In this document: in pieces, positions 1 to 8,338 of the stretch | Numbering within the stretch: the first letter of the stretch is position 1 | How the letters are laid out: each line of letters begins with the position of its first letter | DNA from: Bacteroidales bacterium | GTDB taxonomy: Bacteria > Bacteroidota > Bacteroidia > Bacteroidales > UBA12077 | Direction: 5' to 3' | Length of the DNA: 46,805 nt | Assembly (NCBI GenBank): GCA_019038645.1 | Contig: JAHOYT010000050.1 | Location: forward strand, 1-46,805 | Notes under the pieces: generated by a model | What the model was told of the DNA's origin: nothing | What the model saw: the letters and a program-made list of their open reading frames with translations, nothing else | Database searches by the model: none | Program-made: the position numbers and the translations under genes

Positions 1-145
1 TTATAAAACTAATATCTTTTTTTAAAAAACTAAACTATTTGTTATGAAATTATTAGGTGTTTATTTACGTTGTATTTTCTTCATTAAATATCTCTATAAC
101 TATTTTATTAATCTCAATATAATGACTTATAATAATAGTTTACAT
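1..145. other. Intergenic sequence at the left edge
   Basis: AT-rich stretch downstream of the histidine kinase gene. I see no convincing hairpin terminator, RNA gene or coding frame here. Whatever lies to the left is outside the window. Confidence 0.5.
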
Positions 146-1501
146 TTAACTAAATATCAATGTGAAAATTGTTCCTTTTCCTTGCTCAGATTTTACACTT
201 AATTTTGCTTTGTTTAGAAATACCAATTGTTTAACAAGACTTAAACCAATTCCTGATCCTGTTTTCTTTGTAGTAAAAAAGGGCACAAAAATATCTTCTT
301 TTATTTCATCGGGAATTCCGGGTCCGTTATCCATAATCTCAATTATAGGATTATTCTTTACATCACGAAAGCCTTTAATAACAATTGACTTTTCTTCCTG
401 TCCGGATTCAACCTCCATTGCATTCTTAAAAAGATTTATTAATACCTGTTCAATCATAGCTTTATCAGCATTTATAGTAAGATTCTTCGGATATACTTCT
501 ACATCACAAACGATTTCGTTTTTTTCGATTTCGTTTTGAAAAAGGTTTTTTATTCCTGACAGAACTTCTATTACTTCAAAATTTTCAAAAGCTGGTTTTG
601 GCATTAAGTGAACTTTTCGATACTTTTTAATGAAATCAATTAAACCCTGCGATCTGTTATATATAATATCAAGACCCGAGATGGTATCCTGAATATCAGT
701 TTCTTTAATCGTTTCAAGGGCTTTTGTTTTATTATTTGTTGTAAAGATTCTTGATATTGTTGTTGATAAAGAAGATATTGGTGATACAGAATTCATAATT
801 TCATGAGTTAACACACGTATTAACTTTTCCCATGATTTAATTTCTGCTTCGTTCATTTCTTCATTAATGATATGAAACGAAACTAATCTAAGTTCCTTTT
901 TATCTAATTTAAAAACTGATGCTCTTATAGATAAAAAATATTCTTCATTCGAAATCCTAACATTTATTAATTTTGGTATTTGAGGAAGTAAATCAAGAAG
1001 TACTTTTGAGAAATCTTTATAAAACCTATCTAATTCACTTACAGATTTAACACTCGATAATTTAAACAAGTTTAATGTCGAATTATTGACCAAATCTATC
1101 TTTCCTTCTTTATCAAACACAATAATTGCAGCATCAATATGATCAATAATATTTTTTAAATAGATATATTGTTTTTCTGTTTCAATTCTGGAATTTTTAA
1201 GATCCTTTACAATTAAATTAAGTAAAGAATTTAGCTCATTCTTTATTCCAATATTTTCGTTTTCTGGTAAATGAAATGTTCCATCTTTATATAAAACACT
1301 GCCAAAGAAGTTTGCAAGATTTCTGTTTAGTTTATTTAAATACTGAATTAGCAAAGCTATTTGAAGTATAAAAATAGCGATAGAAATAGCAATGGAGAAT
1401 AGATGCTTAGTATTTTCAAATACCAAAACAATAATAAAAACATTAATTGATATAAGAATAATTCTAAGAACAACATTAAGGTAAAACCTTTTTAGTATCA
1501 T
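146..1501 (-). CDS. Membrane sensor histidine kinase, NtrY-like
   Basis: 451 residues. Two hydrophobic helices (about 9-28 and 34-54) are separated by only a few residues, so there is almost no periplasmic sensor domain. A PAS-like region follows (about 115-215). The phospho-acceptor box LTHEIMNSVSP has H233. The C-terminal HATPase domain shows an N box (NLFKNAMEV), a G1 box (DNGPGIP) and FFTTKKTGSGIGLSLVK. It is the second gene of an operon: its start overlaps the stop of the upstream response regulator by 4 bases, which suggests translational coupling and a cognate pair. The tiny extracytoplasmic loop resembles kinases that sense through the membrane or through a partner transporter. The divergent ABC permease is an obvious candidate partner, but that is inference. 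Confidence 0.93.
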   Translation of the reverse strand: MILKRFYLNVVLRIILISINVFIIVLVFENTKHLFSIAISIAIFILQIALLIQYLNKLNRNLANFFGSVLYKDGTFHLPENENIGIKNELNSLLNLIVKDLKNSRIETEKQYIYLKNIIDHIDAAIIVFDKEGKIDLVNNSTLNLFKLSSVKSVSELDRFYKDFSKVLLDLLPQIPKLINVRISNEEYFLSIRASVFKLDKKELRLVSFHIINEEMNEAEIKSWEKLIRVLTHEIMNSVSPISSLSTTISRIFTTNNKTKALETIKETDIQDTISGLDIIYNRSQGLIDFIKKYRKVHLMPKPAFENFEVIEVLSGIKNLFQNEIEKNEIVCDVEVYPKNLTINADKAMIEQVLINLFKNAMEVESGQEEKSIVIKGFRDVKNNPIIEIMDNGPGIPDEIKEDIFVPFFTTKKTGSGIGLSLVKQLVFLNKAKLSVKSEQGKGTIFTLIFS

Positions 1502-2883
1502 AGCTTTATATTGTATTTTTCTATCTTCTTATATAGCGTTGGTCTGGTGATACCCAAATCTTTGGCTGCATTACTTACATTAAGCTTGTTCTTAATTAAC
1601 GCTCTTTCAACAGCATTCTTTTCAAGGTCAGACAAATTAAGATTATCATTTAAATTAGATTGAGTTATTTCAGGATTAGAAAAATTAAAATCGCCAGCTT
1701 TTAAAGTGTCCGTTTCGTTTAATATAACTGCCTTTTCAATTGTATGTTGTAATTCTCTTACGTTACCAGGCCAATTGTAATTCTTCAGTTTATCTAATGC
1801 TTCAGAGTTTATACTTATGTTACTTTTATTATACTTGTCACCAAATTTTCTTAAAAAGTGATATGCAAATTGAACTACATCATCGCCCCTTTCTCTTAGC
1901 GGTGGAATATCAATTCTAATTGTCTCTAATCTATAAAGCAAATCCTGGCGAAATAAATCTTCTTCAACCATTTTGCGAATATCACGATTAGTAGCGGAAA
2001 TTATTCTTAAATCAAGTTGGACTTGTTTATTAGAACCAATACGTGTTATTTCCATATTTTGTATTGCTGTCAAAAGCTTGGCCTGCAGATAAAGTGATAA
2101 ATTTCCTATTTCATCCAAAAAGATGCTCCCGTTATTTGCAATTTCAAATCTACCTATCCGATCTTCTTTTGCATCGGTAAAAGCACCTTTAATATGTCCA
2201 AACATTTCACTTTCGAAAACAGTTTCACTTAAGCTTCCCATATCTACCTTAACAAAAGCTTCGTTATACCTTAATGATAAACGATGAATTTCTCTTGCAA
2301 TCAAATCTTTACCGGTACCATTTTCGCCAATCAACAATATATTTGTATTGGTTTTTGAAACTTTTTGAATTGTTTTGTACAAATCCAACATCACTTCTGA
2401 CTCGCCCCAAACCAACGCATTTTCTTTATCAATATCATTTAATAGTTGCTTTTGCTTTTGCTTTAAAGAAGAAAGCTCCTGGTTTGAAAGGCTTAATCTA
2501 ACTCCCGCTTTAAGAGTAGTAATCAATTTATCATTATCCCATGGTTTAGTAATAAAATCTGTTGCTCCTTCTTTAACTGTTTTTATTGCTAACTGAATAT
2601 CTCCATATGCTGTTAACAGAATTACAATTGCATCCGGATCTATTTTAAGAATTCGCTTTAACCATGAAATACCTTCCTTGCCGGATCTTGATCCGGGAGA
2701 AAAATTCATATCCAAAAGAATAACATCAGGTTGTATCTCGCTTAAATAATCAGGAATTTTGCCTGGATCACTTAATAAATCAACACGATTAAATTCATGC
2801 TTTAAAAACATATGAAGAGAATTCAGTACATCCCTGTCATCATCAATAATTAATATATGACCACTTTCATTTATTGATTTCAT
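1498..2883 (-). CDS. Sigma-54-dependent response regulator, NtrC/AtoC type
   Basis: 461 residues in three parts. The receiver domain has the acidic pocket IDDDRD, phospho-acceptor D58 in ILLDMN, the switch Thr in LLTAYGD and Lys in ITKPW. The AAA+ activator domain has Walker A GENGTGKD (186-193), GAFTDA as the sigma-54 contact loop (233-238) and Walker B FLDEIG. The C-terminal Fis-type helix-turn-helix (about 430-461) ends in TRPTLYKKIEKY. It should hydrolyse ATP to open sigma-54 promoters when phosphorylated by the kinase encoded just downstream. Inverted repeats and a -24/-12-like element lie in the divergent gap before the ABC permease at 3073, making that gene the likely target. rpoN is not in this window. 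Confidence 0.95.
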   Translation of the reverse strand: MKSINESGHILIIDDDRDVLNSLHMFLKHEFNRVDLLSDPGKIPDYLSEIQPDVILLDMNFSPGSRSGKEGISWLKRILKIDPDAIVILLTAYGDIQLAIKTVKEGATDFITKPWDNDKLITTLKAGVRLSLSNQELSSLKQKQKQLLNDIDKENALVWGESEVMLDLYKTIQKVSKTNTNILLIGENGTGKDLIAREIHRLSLRYNEAFVKVDMGSLSETVFESEMFGHIKGAFTDAKEDRIGRFEIANNGSIFLDEIGNLSLYLQAKLLTAIQNMEITRIGSNKQVQLDLRIISATNRDIRKMVEEDLFRQDLLYRLETIRIDIPPLRERGDDVVQFAYHFLRKFGDKYNKSNISINSEALDKLKNYNWPGNVRELQHTIEKAVILNETDTLKAGDFNFSNPEITQSNLNDNLNLSDLEKNAVERALIKNKLNVSNAAKDLGITRPTLYKKIEKYNIKL

Positions 2884-2930
2884 TCTTTATTACTTAAACT
2901 TTCCTGCTAAAATACAAACTGTAAATTTTC

Positions 2931-2982
2931 TTTACAATTATTGTAAAGCATATTTACAACTATTAATTAAGATTACATGTAA
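2931..2982. promoter_or_regulatory. Candidate activator-binding sites (inverted repeats)
   Basis: A perfect inverted repeat, TTTACAA-TTA-TTGTAAA, lies at 2931-2947. A further TTTACAA half site lies at 2953-2959 and a palindrome TTACATGTAA at 2973-2982. A GTAAA half site also occurs at 2921-2925. The cluster sits between the divergent regulator and permease genes, roughly 70-110 bases upstream of the start point predicted from the -24/-12 element at 3024-3039. That is the usual distance for enhancer sites of NtrC-type activators. Binding by the neighbouring regulator is inferred. Confidence 0.6.
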
Positions 2983-3023
2983 ACAAAGTCATAAAACCTT
3001 AATTACATGCACTATAAAAACTA

Positions 3024-3039
3024 TGGCATTTTAATTGAA
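3024..3039 (+). promoter_or_regulatory. Candidate sigma-54 promoter (-24/-12) for the ABC permease
   Basis: TGGCATTTTAATTGAA fits TGGCAYR-N4-TTGCW except that the -12 GC is GA. GG is followed by the required 10-base spacing. Transcription would start near 3050, giving a leader of about 20 bases before the ATG at 3073. The adjacent gene encodes a sigma-54 activator and inverted repeats lie upstream, which raises the likelihood despite the imperfect -12. Confidence 0.55.
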
Positions 3040-3072
3040 AAAAGGTTGTTAAACAATTAAAATGTATTAGAT

Positions 3073-5508
3073 ATGTATAAAAAATATATTCTTTCATCGA
3101 TACGGTTTCTAAGTAGAAAACTTGGATACACTGCAATTAATATTGTTGGATTAAGTGTAGGAATTGCAATAAGTGTATTACTCTTCATTTATGTATTTGA
3201 CGAGTTAACATACGATAGTTTTCAAGAAAACAAAAATCAAATTCATTTAGTGGCACGAGATGGCTGTAGAGATGGAGAACACTACAATACAGGTTCTACA
3301 TCGCCACCAACTGCTAATGCATTAATTCAGGATTTCCCTGAAATTGAGAATGTAACCAGAGTTGTTAATTGGTATGCCGAAGGCAGGTACATGAAATATA
3401 ACAATGAATTGGTTCCGAACTTAAAATTTATTGGTGTCGATTCAACATTCTTTGATATTTTCACAGTAGATTTTCTTCATGGAAATCCCAAAACTGCACT
3501 TACGGAGCCTAATACTATTGTTATAACAGAATCAACAGTTAAGAAATTTTTCGAAACCAATAATCCAATTGGAGAAGTTATTCAAACTTTAGCAGGATCA
3601 GAATTTACCATTACAGGAGTTGTAAAAGATTATCCGGAAAATTCGCATATTCAATTTGATATTTTATTTTCTACTTATACTGTTAAAAGTTTTGCTGATC
3701 CACGAGGATGGTTCAATCATAGTTTATATACTTATATAAAACTTAAACAAAATGCTAATGCAGATGAATTAGAATCAAAATTACCTGATTTCGCAAAAAA
3801 ACAGTTAGGTCCTATAATTCAACAAGCAATTGGTCAATCATATGATGAATTTTTCTCTGATGGTGATTATTATAGTTTCTTTCTTGAACCATTAAGCGAT
3901 ATACATTTAGGAACTTTAATTGATGACAACAACGAAGGAAAAAAATCATTTGTTCACATTCTGGGATTGGTAGGAATACTGGTACTCTTTCTTGCTTGTA
4001 TTAATTATATAAATCTTGCCACAGCTATGGCATCAACCCGACAATTAGAGATTGGTGTTAAGAAAACTTTCGGAGTTCATAAGAAGCAATTAACCAAACA
4101 ATTTATTGGAGAAGCTATTTTAGTGAGTTTCATTTCTATGTCGTTCGGAATGCTAATTATTGAAGGATTATTACCTTATTTCAATAATATTATAAATAAA
4201 TCATACGAAATTGATTATTTCATCAATCCGTATATTATACCAGGATTAATTTTATTCTCAATTGTAATTGGTGTTTTATCAGGACTATATCCTGGTCTGG
4301 TTATGTCATCGTATAACGCAGTTTCTATTCTTGGTGGAAAAGTTGGAATATCATCAAAAAATAAAAAGAACTGGTTTCGAAATATTTTAGTGATAACTCA
4401 ATTTGCTATCTGCATTGGGATAATGATTTTTACTATTACAATTAATCAACAAATAAAATACATTTTAAACCGTGATCTGGGTATTGATAAAGAACAAATT
4501 TTGGTACTTCATATGATTGGCGGATTAGGTGAGGATCGTAGTATATTTAAAGAAAATCTTCTTAGAGATCCTGCAATTAAAAACTTTTCGTATGTAAATT
4601 CTACTCCATACAGGCATTTTAACGAACAGGGACACCATGTTTTAGGCAGACCAGATGATCAGATTCCATATTTTCATACTTTTTGGGCAGACTATGATAT
4701 TATTGAAACTCTTGATATTGAAATTATTCAAGGTCGTGCATTATCCGAAGAATATTCCGAAGACAGATATGGACTTATAATAAATGAAGCTGCAGCAAAA
4801 CAAATTGGAGAAGAAAATCCAATGGACATTAAATTTGATATATTACCAAGTCCGTTAGAAGATACTGCAATTTTCTCTGTAAAAGGAGTTTTTAAAAATT
4901 TCCATTTTGCTTCGCTACATAATGGAATTGAAGGTATGGCTATTTATCCTGTAAAAGGAATGGAATGGTACAGTGATTATGCTATGATCAAGTTGTCTTC
5001 CGGGAATATACCTGAAACAGTAAAAGAGATAAAAAAACAGTTTAATGATTTAACAAGCAATTATCCTTTTCAGTATAGTTTTTTAGATGAAGATTTTAAC
5101 AATCTGTATCAGAAAGAAATAAGAGCGAAAAAACTTCTTTTTATAAGTACTTTGGTTGCAATTTTCATTGCGACATTAGGTTTAATTGGTCTGGCGTCGT
5201 TTATAATAAACAAAAAAACAAAAGAGATTGGAATACGAAAAGCAATGGGTGCCAGTCCGCTTGATATTGCAAAATCCTTAATTAAACAATTTTCAGTTTG
5301 GATAATAATTGCAAATCTTATAAGCTGGCCTGTTGCATATTACTTTGTAAATAAATGGCTAAACAACTTTGCATATCATGTTGAAATAAGCTGGGTTGTA
5401 TTTGCACTTGTTGCAATTATAACATTGTTAGTTGCAGTTCTAACTATAAGCTTTCATACTTATATTGCTTCAACTAAAAATCCTGTTGATACTTTACGAT
5501 ACGAGTAA
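3073..5508 (+). CDS. ABC transporter permease, MacB/FtsX type
   Basis: 811 residues. An N-terminal helix follows SIRFLSRKLGYTAINI, the usual opening of this Bacteroidota family. A periplasmic MacB-like domain then precedes a group of membrane helices (about 295-410). A second half begins with a helix near 435-455, has another periplasmic domain, and ends with three helices (about 690-800). The family motif EIGIRKAMGAS precedes the last pair. No ABC ATPase, HlyD-type adaptor or TolC-type gene is adjacent, so the ATPase must come from elsewhere. Members move or release substrates such as antimicrobial peptides or lipoproteins through a mechanotransmission mechanism; the substrate cannot be told. 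Regulation by the divergent sigma-54 two-component system is likely. Confidence 0.92.
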   Translation: MYKKYILSSIRFLSRKLGYTAINIVGLSVGIAISVLLFIYVFDELTYDSFQENKNQIHLVARDGCRDGEHYNTGSTSPPTANALIQDFPEIENVTRVVNWYAEGRYMKYNNELVPNLKFIGVDSTFFDIFTVDFLHGNPKTALTEPNTIVITESTVKKFFETNNPIGEVIQTLAGSEFTITGVVKDYPENSHIQFDILFSTYTVKSFADPRGWFNHSLYTYIKLKQNANADELESKLPDFAKKQLGPIIQQAIGQSYDEFFSDGDYYSFFLEPLSDIHLGTLIDDNNEGKKSFVHILGLVGILVLFLACINYINLATAMASTRQLEIGVKKTFGVHKKQLTKQFIGEAILVSFISMSFGMLIIEGLLPYFNNIINKSYEIDYFINPYIIPGLILFSIVIGVLSGLYPGLVMSSYNAVSILGGKVGISSKNKKNWFRNILVITQFAICIGIMIFTITINQQIKYILNRDLGIDKEQILVLHMIGGLGEDRSIFKENLLRDPAIKNFSYVNSTPYRHFNEQGHHVLGRPDDQIPYFHTFWADYDIIETLDIEIIQGRALSEEYSEDRYGLIINEAAAKQIGEENPMDIKFDILPSPLEDTAIFSVKGVFKNFHFASLHNGIEGMAIYPVKGMEWYSDYAMIKLSSGNIPETVKEIKKQFNDLTSNYPFQYSFLDEDFNNLYQKEIRAKKLLFISTLVAIFIATLGLIGLASFIINKKTKEIGIRKAMGASPLDIAKSLIKQFSVWIIIANLISWPVAYYFVNKWLNNFAYHVEISWVVFALVAIITLLVAVLTISFHTYIASTKNPVDTLRYE

Positions 5509-5523
5509 ATAAAGACTATAACA

Positions 5524-5555
5524 AAAAAAGGATTGCAAAAATGCAATCCTTTTTT
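5524..5555. terminator. Bidirectional rho-independent terminator
   Basis: Stem AAAAAAGGATTGC / GCAATCCTTTTTT with a 6-base loop, A-tracts on one side and T-tracts on the other. It ends the permease gene on the plus strand and, on the minus strand, would have ended the ssb copy whose 3' remnant begins at 5574. The same GGATTGC/GCAATCC stem recurs at 7782 and 8887. Confidence 0.85.
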
Positions 5556-5573
5556 AATATCCGATTTTTGATT

Positions 5574-5766
5574 TTATACTTCTACTTGAACTTTATCAAT
5601 TTTATAAGCTACAAGCTCTGTAATATATTTCTCGTTCCCGTTTTTATCTGTATATTTTCTGTTATTTAATTTACCAAGAATTGATACTGGTTCTCCTTTT
5701 TTCAAATAACTTAAATCCTCGTCTTTTTTATTTTTCCAGTATACTACATTATGCCATGTTGTTGTA
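5574..5766 (-). pseudogene. Truncated 3' fragment of ssb
   Basis: Minus-strand remnant of about 64 codons matching the C-terminal part of the intact ssb at 7833-8168. It starts abruptly inside the gene, with no start codon, and ends with a proper stop (5574-5576) and terminator. Bases 5638-5766 are identical to 7897-8025 over 129 bases. The remaining 64 bases up to the stop differ at roughly 30 percent of positions without indels. The encoded end is KIDKVQVEV here and KIEKVSVLA in the intact gene. This sharp switch from identity to divergence indicates recombination within ssb. The remnant is probably the original 3' end of the resident gene, displaced when the DNA carrying the S41 protease came in. 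Confidence 0.85.
5638..5766. repeat. Left copy of a 129-base perfect direct repeat within ssb
   Basis: Identical to 7897-8025 at an offset of 2259 bases. Homology stops exactly at 5766/8025, where the codons of the intact gene continue only in the right-hand copy. The two copies flank the S41 protease gene. Confidence 0.93.
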
Positions 5767-5960
5767 ATAAAGCTAAGCTTCTATAAATACATTTTAAAAT
5801 TCAAGTGATAACGATTATATAAATAGCAATGTCCATAATCGAACTTCATTTGGTTTATTATGGAACATATACGAAGCAATCATCTTGTTGTATGTACTTG
5901 GCATTCTTCTTCTTATCAATCTGGCACAATATTTGGTTTTTTAAACTAAAAAATATAATC
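5767..5960. other. Non-coding junction before the S41 protease
   Basis: Sequence between the breakpoint of the ssb fragment and the protease start. An open frame runs through it in phase with the protease from 5829, but the encoded residues are unlike a signal peptide, and a normal signal peptide starts at 5961. I see no transposase, integrase or tRNA. A small palindrome (AAGCT-A-AGCTT) follows the breakpoint. Confidence 0.5.
5922..5937 (+). promoter_or_regulatory. Possible sigma-54-like promoter for the S41 protease
   Basis: TGGCACAATATTTGGT has a perfect -24 half (TGGCAC) and a TTGG where TTGC is expected at -12, with GG-N10-GG spacing. The start point would fall about 12 bases before the ATG at 5961. 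No TAnnTTTG box is evident nearby. The -12 mismatch at a critical base keeps this tentative. Confidence 0.35.
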
Positions 5961-7658
5961 ATGAAAAAATATAAACTGATAACTTGTACTATTTCCTTTA
6001 GATTTAATCAGGGACTAAAGTTTTTTATCTTTTTAATACTCTTACTATTTACAATTAATGAATCAATTTGTCAAGATTTGATAAAAAGAGATTTACTAAT
6101 TAATGATGTTAGACAACTATCTCATATTTTAGAAACAGCTCATCCTGATCCCTATATAAATGGAGGTGGAAAAATTGCTTTTCATCAAAGATTTCAAAGT
6201 ATCCTGGAGTCTATTCCAGATTCAGGCATGTCAAAATCAGACTTTTATAAACATATCATACCCTTTGTTGCTAAAACAGGTGACTCACATACAATTTTAT
6301 ATAATGCATATTCCTATGATCTGGAGTTCCCAGGGGGCATACCACTTTATTTTAAAGTAATAGAGAAATCACTTTTCGTACAAGGTATTCCTGATGAAAA
6401 ATATAAAAATTTAATTGGATCTGTTCTTGTTTCAGTAGAGAATATTACATTTCCTGAATTAGTTGAAAGACAGGAACAACTTACTGGCTGTGATAATGAA
6501 TATTCTGCTTATGACCTTTTGGCTGGAGATGGTTCACTTTTTTTTAAGGAAACACTTCAAGATTTAATTCCAGAATGGAAAGAAACAAACTTGATAAAAA
6601 TCAAACTCAAGCTAGTTAATAGTGAGATTATAGAACAATCATTCAAACTCCCTGTTAAAATCAATTATCCATTCATTAAGCCAATAACAAGCATAAAATT
6701 GCCCTCAACAGAAAAATGCGATTTTGCTTACGATTTTATTGACAAAAAGAGAGATGTGGCAATTCTAAAAATTACTAGCATGACAGGTTATCGTGAAGAT
6801 TTCGAACTCTCTGGCACAAGTCATACAATGAATGAACTTCATAAAGCATGGATCCGATTTTATGGAACAAAACCCCTGAAAGATGATTCTGTGATAATTG
6901 CAGGTATTCCATCAGCAGCCGAATTGTTCAATTCTCTTATTAATGACATGAAAAACTCAGAGACAAAAACTCTTATTGTAGATGTCAGAGACAACCATGG
7001 AGGAAATTCACTTATGATGGATTTTTTATGGTATTTTCTGTTTGGGAAAGAAAAATATCTTTCGCTTAAGGGAGAAACGGCTACAGACATTACGAAATTA
7101 TCTGATTTATATTTTGAAAATCGGCCAAATGCTAATATTGAAGATATTAAAAATGATTATAATTTTCCTATCAACAAATTCGATTACGACTTCCGTTATA
7201 ATTGTTTCCAAAATCATGAAAAACTTAAAAGTTTAAATATTGCAGAAATCCTCGATTACTACTTTTCATTAATGCCTTCTTTCAACAAGTATTATAGTTC
7301 AGACCAAGATGTGAGTCACTATAGCCCTGCGAAGATAATTGTTCTTTGTTCTCCAGGCACCTTCAGTGGTGGTTATGAACTAATGTGGGGACTACACAAA
7401 TCAGGAGCGACTATTGCTGGTACTCCTTCAGGCCAAGCAGGGAACTTCTTTTCAGATGTTTTAATATTCAATTTAAAAAACTCAGGACTTGACGGACAAG
7501 TTTCCTCTAAAAGCCAAATGCTTTTTCCTGATGATCCTATAAAGGGAAAAATATTACAGCCAGATATTTCTTTAACTTATGATTATCTCAAAGCAAATAA
7601 TTTTGATGAAAATGCGGTCATATTATTAACAAAAGATAAGTTAAAGTTACTTTTTTAG
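5961..7658 (+). CDS. Secreted S41-family (tail-specific-like) peptidase
   Basis: 565 residues from the ATG at 5961, where MKKYK begins a long signal peptide with hydrophobic core FFIFLILLLF and likely cleavage after SICQ. An upstream in-frame ATG at 5829 would add 44 residues with no recognisable role. The C-terminal half carries S41 features: a strand TLIVDVRDNHGG (about 341) and VLCSPGTFSGGYEL, with the probable nucleophile Ser near 469, followed by GTPSGQAGNFFSD. No PDZ domain or T9SS sorting domain is apparent. It acts outside the cytoplasm on unknown substrates. The gene sits between the truncated and intact ssb copies, so it probably arrived with the recombination event. Family assignment is fair; catalytic residues are by pattern only. 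Confidence 0.82.
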   Translation: MKKYKLITCTISFRFNQGLKFFIFLILLLFTINESICQDLIKRDLLINDVRQLSHILETAHPDPYINGGGKIAFHQRFQSILESIPDSGMSKSDFYKHIIPFVAKTGDSHTILYNAYSYDLEFPGGIPLYFKVIEKSLFVQGIPDEKYKNLIGSVLVSVENITFPELVERQEQLTGCDNEYSAYDLLAGDGSLFFKETLQDLIPEWKETNLIKIKLKLVNSEIIEQSFKLPVKINYPFIKPITSIKLPSTEKCDFAYDFIDKKRDVAILKITSMTGYREDFELSGTSHTMNELHKAWIRFYGTKPLKDDSVIIAGIPSAAELFNSLINDMKNSETKTLIVDVRDNHGGNSLMMDFLWYFLFGKEKYLSLKGETATDITKLSDLYFENRPNANIEDIKNDYNFPINKFDYDFRYNCFQNHEKLKSLNIAEILDYYFSLMPSFNKYYSSDQDVSHYSPAKIIVLCSPGTFSGGYELMWGLHKSGATIAGTPSGQAGNFFSDVLIFNLKNSGLDGQVSSKSQMLFPDDPIKGKILQPDISLTYDYLKANNFDENAVILLTKDKLKLLF

Positions 7659-7781
7659 AAATTTATTAGTTATAAAGGATATTTAATTAATTATGAAAAA
7701 TCAATTCAAATTAATAATTAGGAGAATGGAAAGAAATTATTAATTTTTATTTATTTAAATGAAGTTAATTTGACAAAAAAC

Positions 7782-7812
7782 AAAAAGGGATTGCGATATG
7801 CAATCCCTTTTT
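7782..7812. terminator. Bidirectional terminator between S41 protease and ssb
   Basis: Stem AAAAAGGGATTGC / GCAATCCCTTTTT with loop GATAT, then more T. It serves the convergent protease and ssb genes. It resembles, but is not identical to, the terminator at 5524-5555. Confidence 0.88.
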
Positions 7813-7832
7813 TTCTTGTAGGTAAATCTGGT

Positions 7833-8168
7833 TTAAGCAAGTACACTTACCTTCTCAATTTTAAAAGCAACTACTTCTGAAATATATTTCTCGTTTCCGT
7901 TTTTATCTGTATATTTTCTGTTATTTAATTTACCAAGAATTGATACTGGTTCTCCTTTTTTCAAATAACTTAAATCCTCGTCTTTTTTATTTTTCCAGTA
8001 TACTACATTATGCCATGTTGTTGTATTTACCCATTCGCCATCGGTATTTTTATAACCTTCGCTTGTAGCGATGCTCATATTAATTAATGTACGCCCGCTA
8101 TCAAATGTTTTTTCTTCTGCATCTTTTCCTAATAATCCCTGGATTTCTACTTTGTTAATTGTTTTCAT
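7833..8168 (-). CDS. ssb: Short single-stranded DNA-binding protein
   Basis: 111 residues, essentially one OB fold: KVEIQGLLGKDAEEK, WHNVVYWKNK and SILGKLNNRKY are typical SSB segments. Canonical SSB proteins run to 150-180 residues and end in an acidic tip (such as DDDIPF) that recruits repair and replication proteins. This one stops right after the OB fold with KVSVLA and has no such tip. It may therefore be an accessory SSB rather than the replicative one. Its last 64 bases differ strongly from the truncated ssb copy at 5574-5766, while the 129 bases before them are identical. The present 3' end may thus derive from incoming DNA. Confidence 0.9.
   Translation of the reverse strand: MKTINKVEIQGLLGKDAEEKTFDSGRTLINMSIATSEGYKNTDGEWVNTTTWHNVVYWKNKKDEDLSYLKKGEPVSILGKLNNRKYTDKNGNEKYISEVVAFKIEKVSVLA
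7897..8025. repeat. Right copy of the 129-base ssb direct repeat
   Basis: Lies inside the intact ssb coding region and is identical to 5638-5766. Perfect identity next to a 64-base block with about 30 percent difference marks a recombination boundary. Confidence 0.93.
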
Positions 8169-8279
8169 CTTTTTAGATTTAAATTGTTAAACGAATAATT
8201 TTGATACAAAGAAATGACTTGATTTACATCCGATTCGGTTATTAAATGGGTATAGTCGATTAGCATTCGTTTGTTGTCG

Positions 8280-8311
8280 TTTGTAATTACTTACAAATTG
8301 TTTTATATTTG
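8280..8311 (+). promoter_or_regulatory. Bacteroidota housekeeping promoter
   Basis: TTTG (8280-8283), a 20-base spacer, then TATATTTG (8304-8311). This matches the -33/-7 consensus TTTG / TAnnTTTG. Predicted start near 8317, about 20 bases before the ATG at 8339. Confidence 0.6.
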
Positions 8312-8338
8312 ATTTTCAATAATTAAACAAGAGTTAAG

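Noticed and set aside
5829-5960. N-terminal 44-residue extension of the S41 protease
   Set aside because: The extension hides a normal signal peptide starting at 5961 and has no resemblance to a domain; it is probably chance open frame across the insertion junction.
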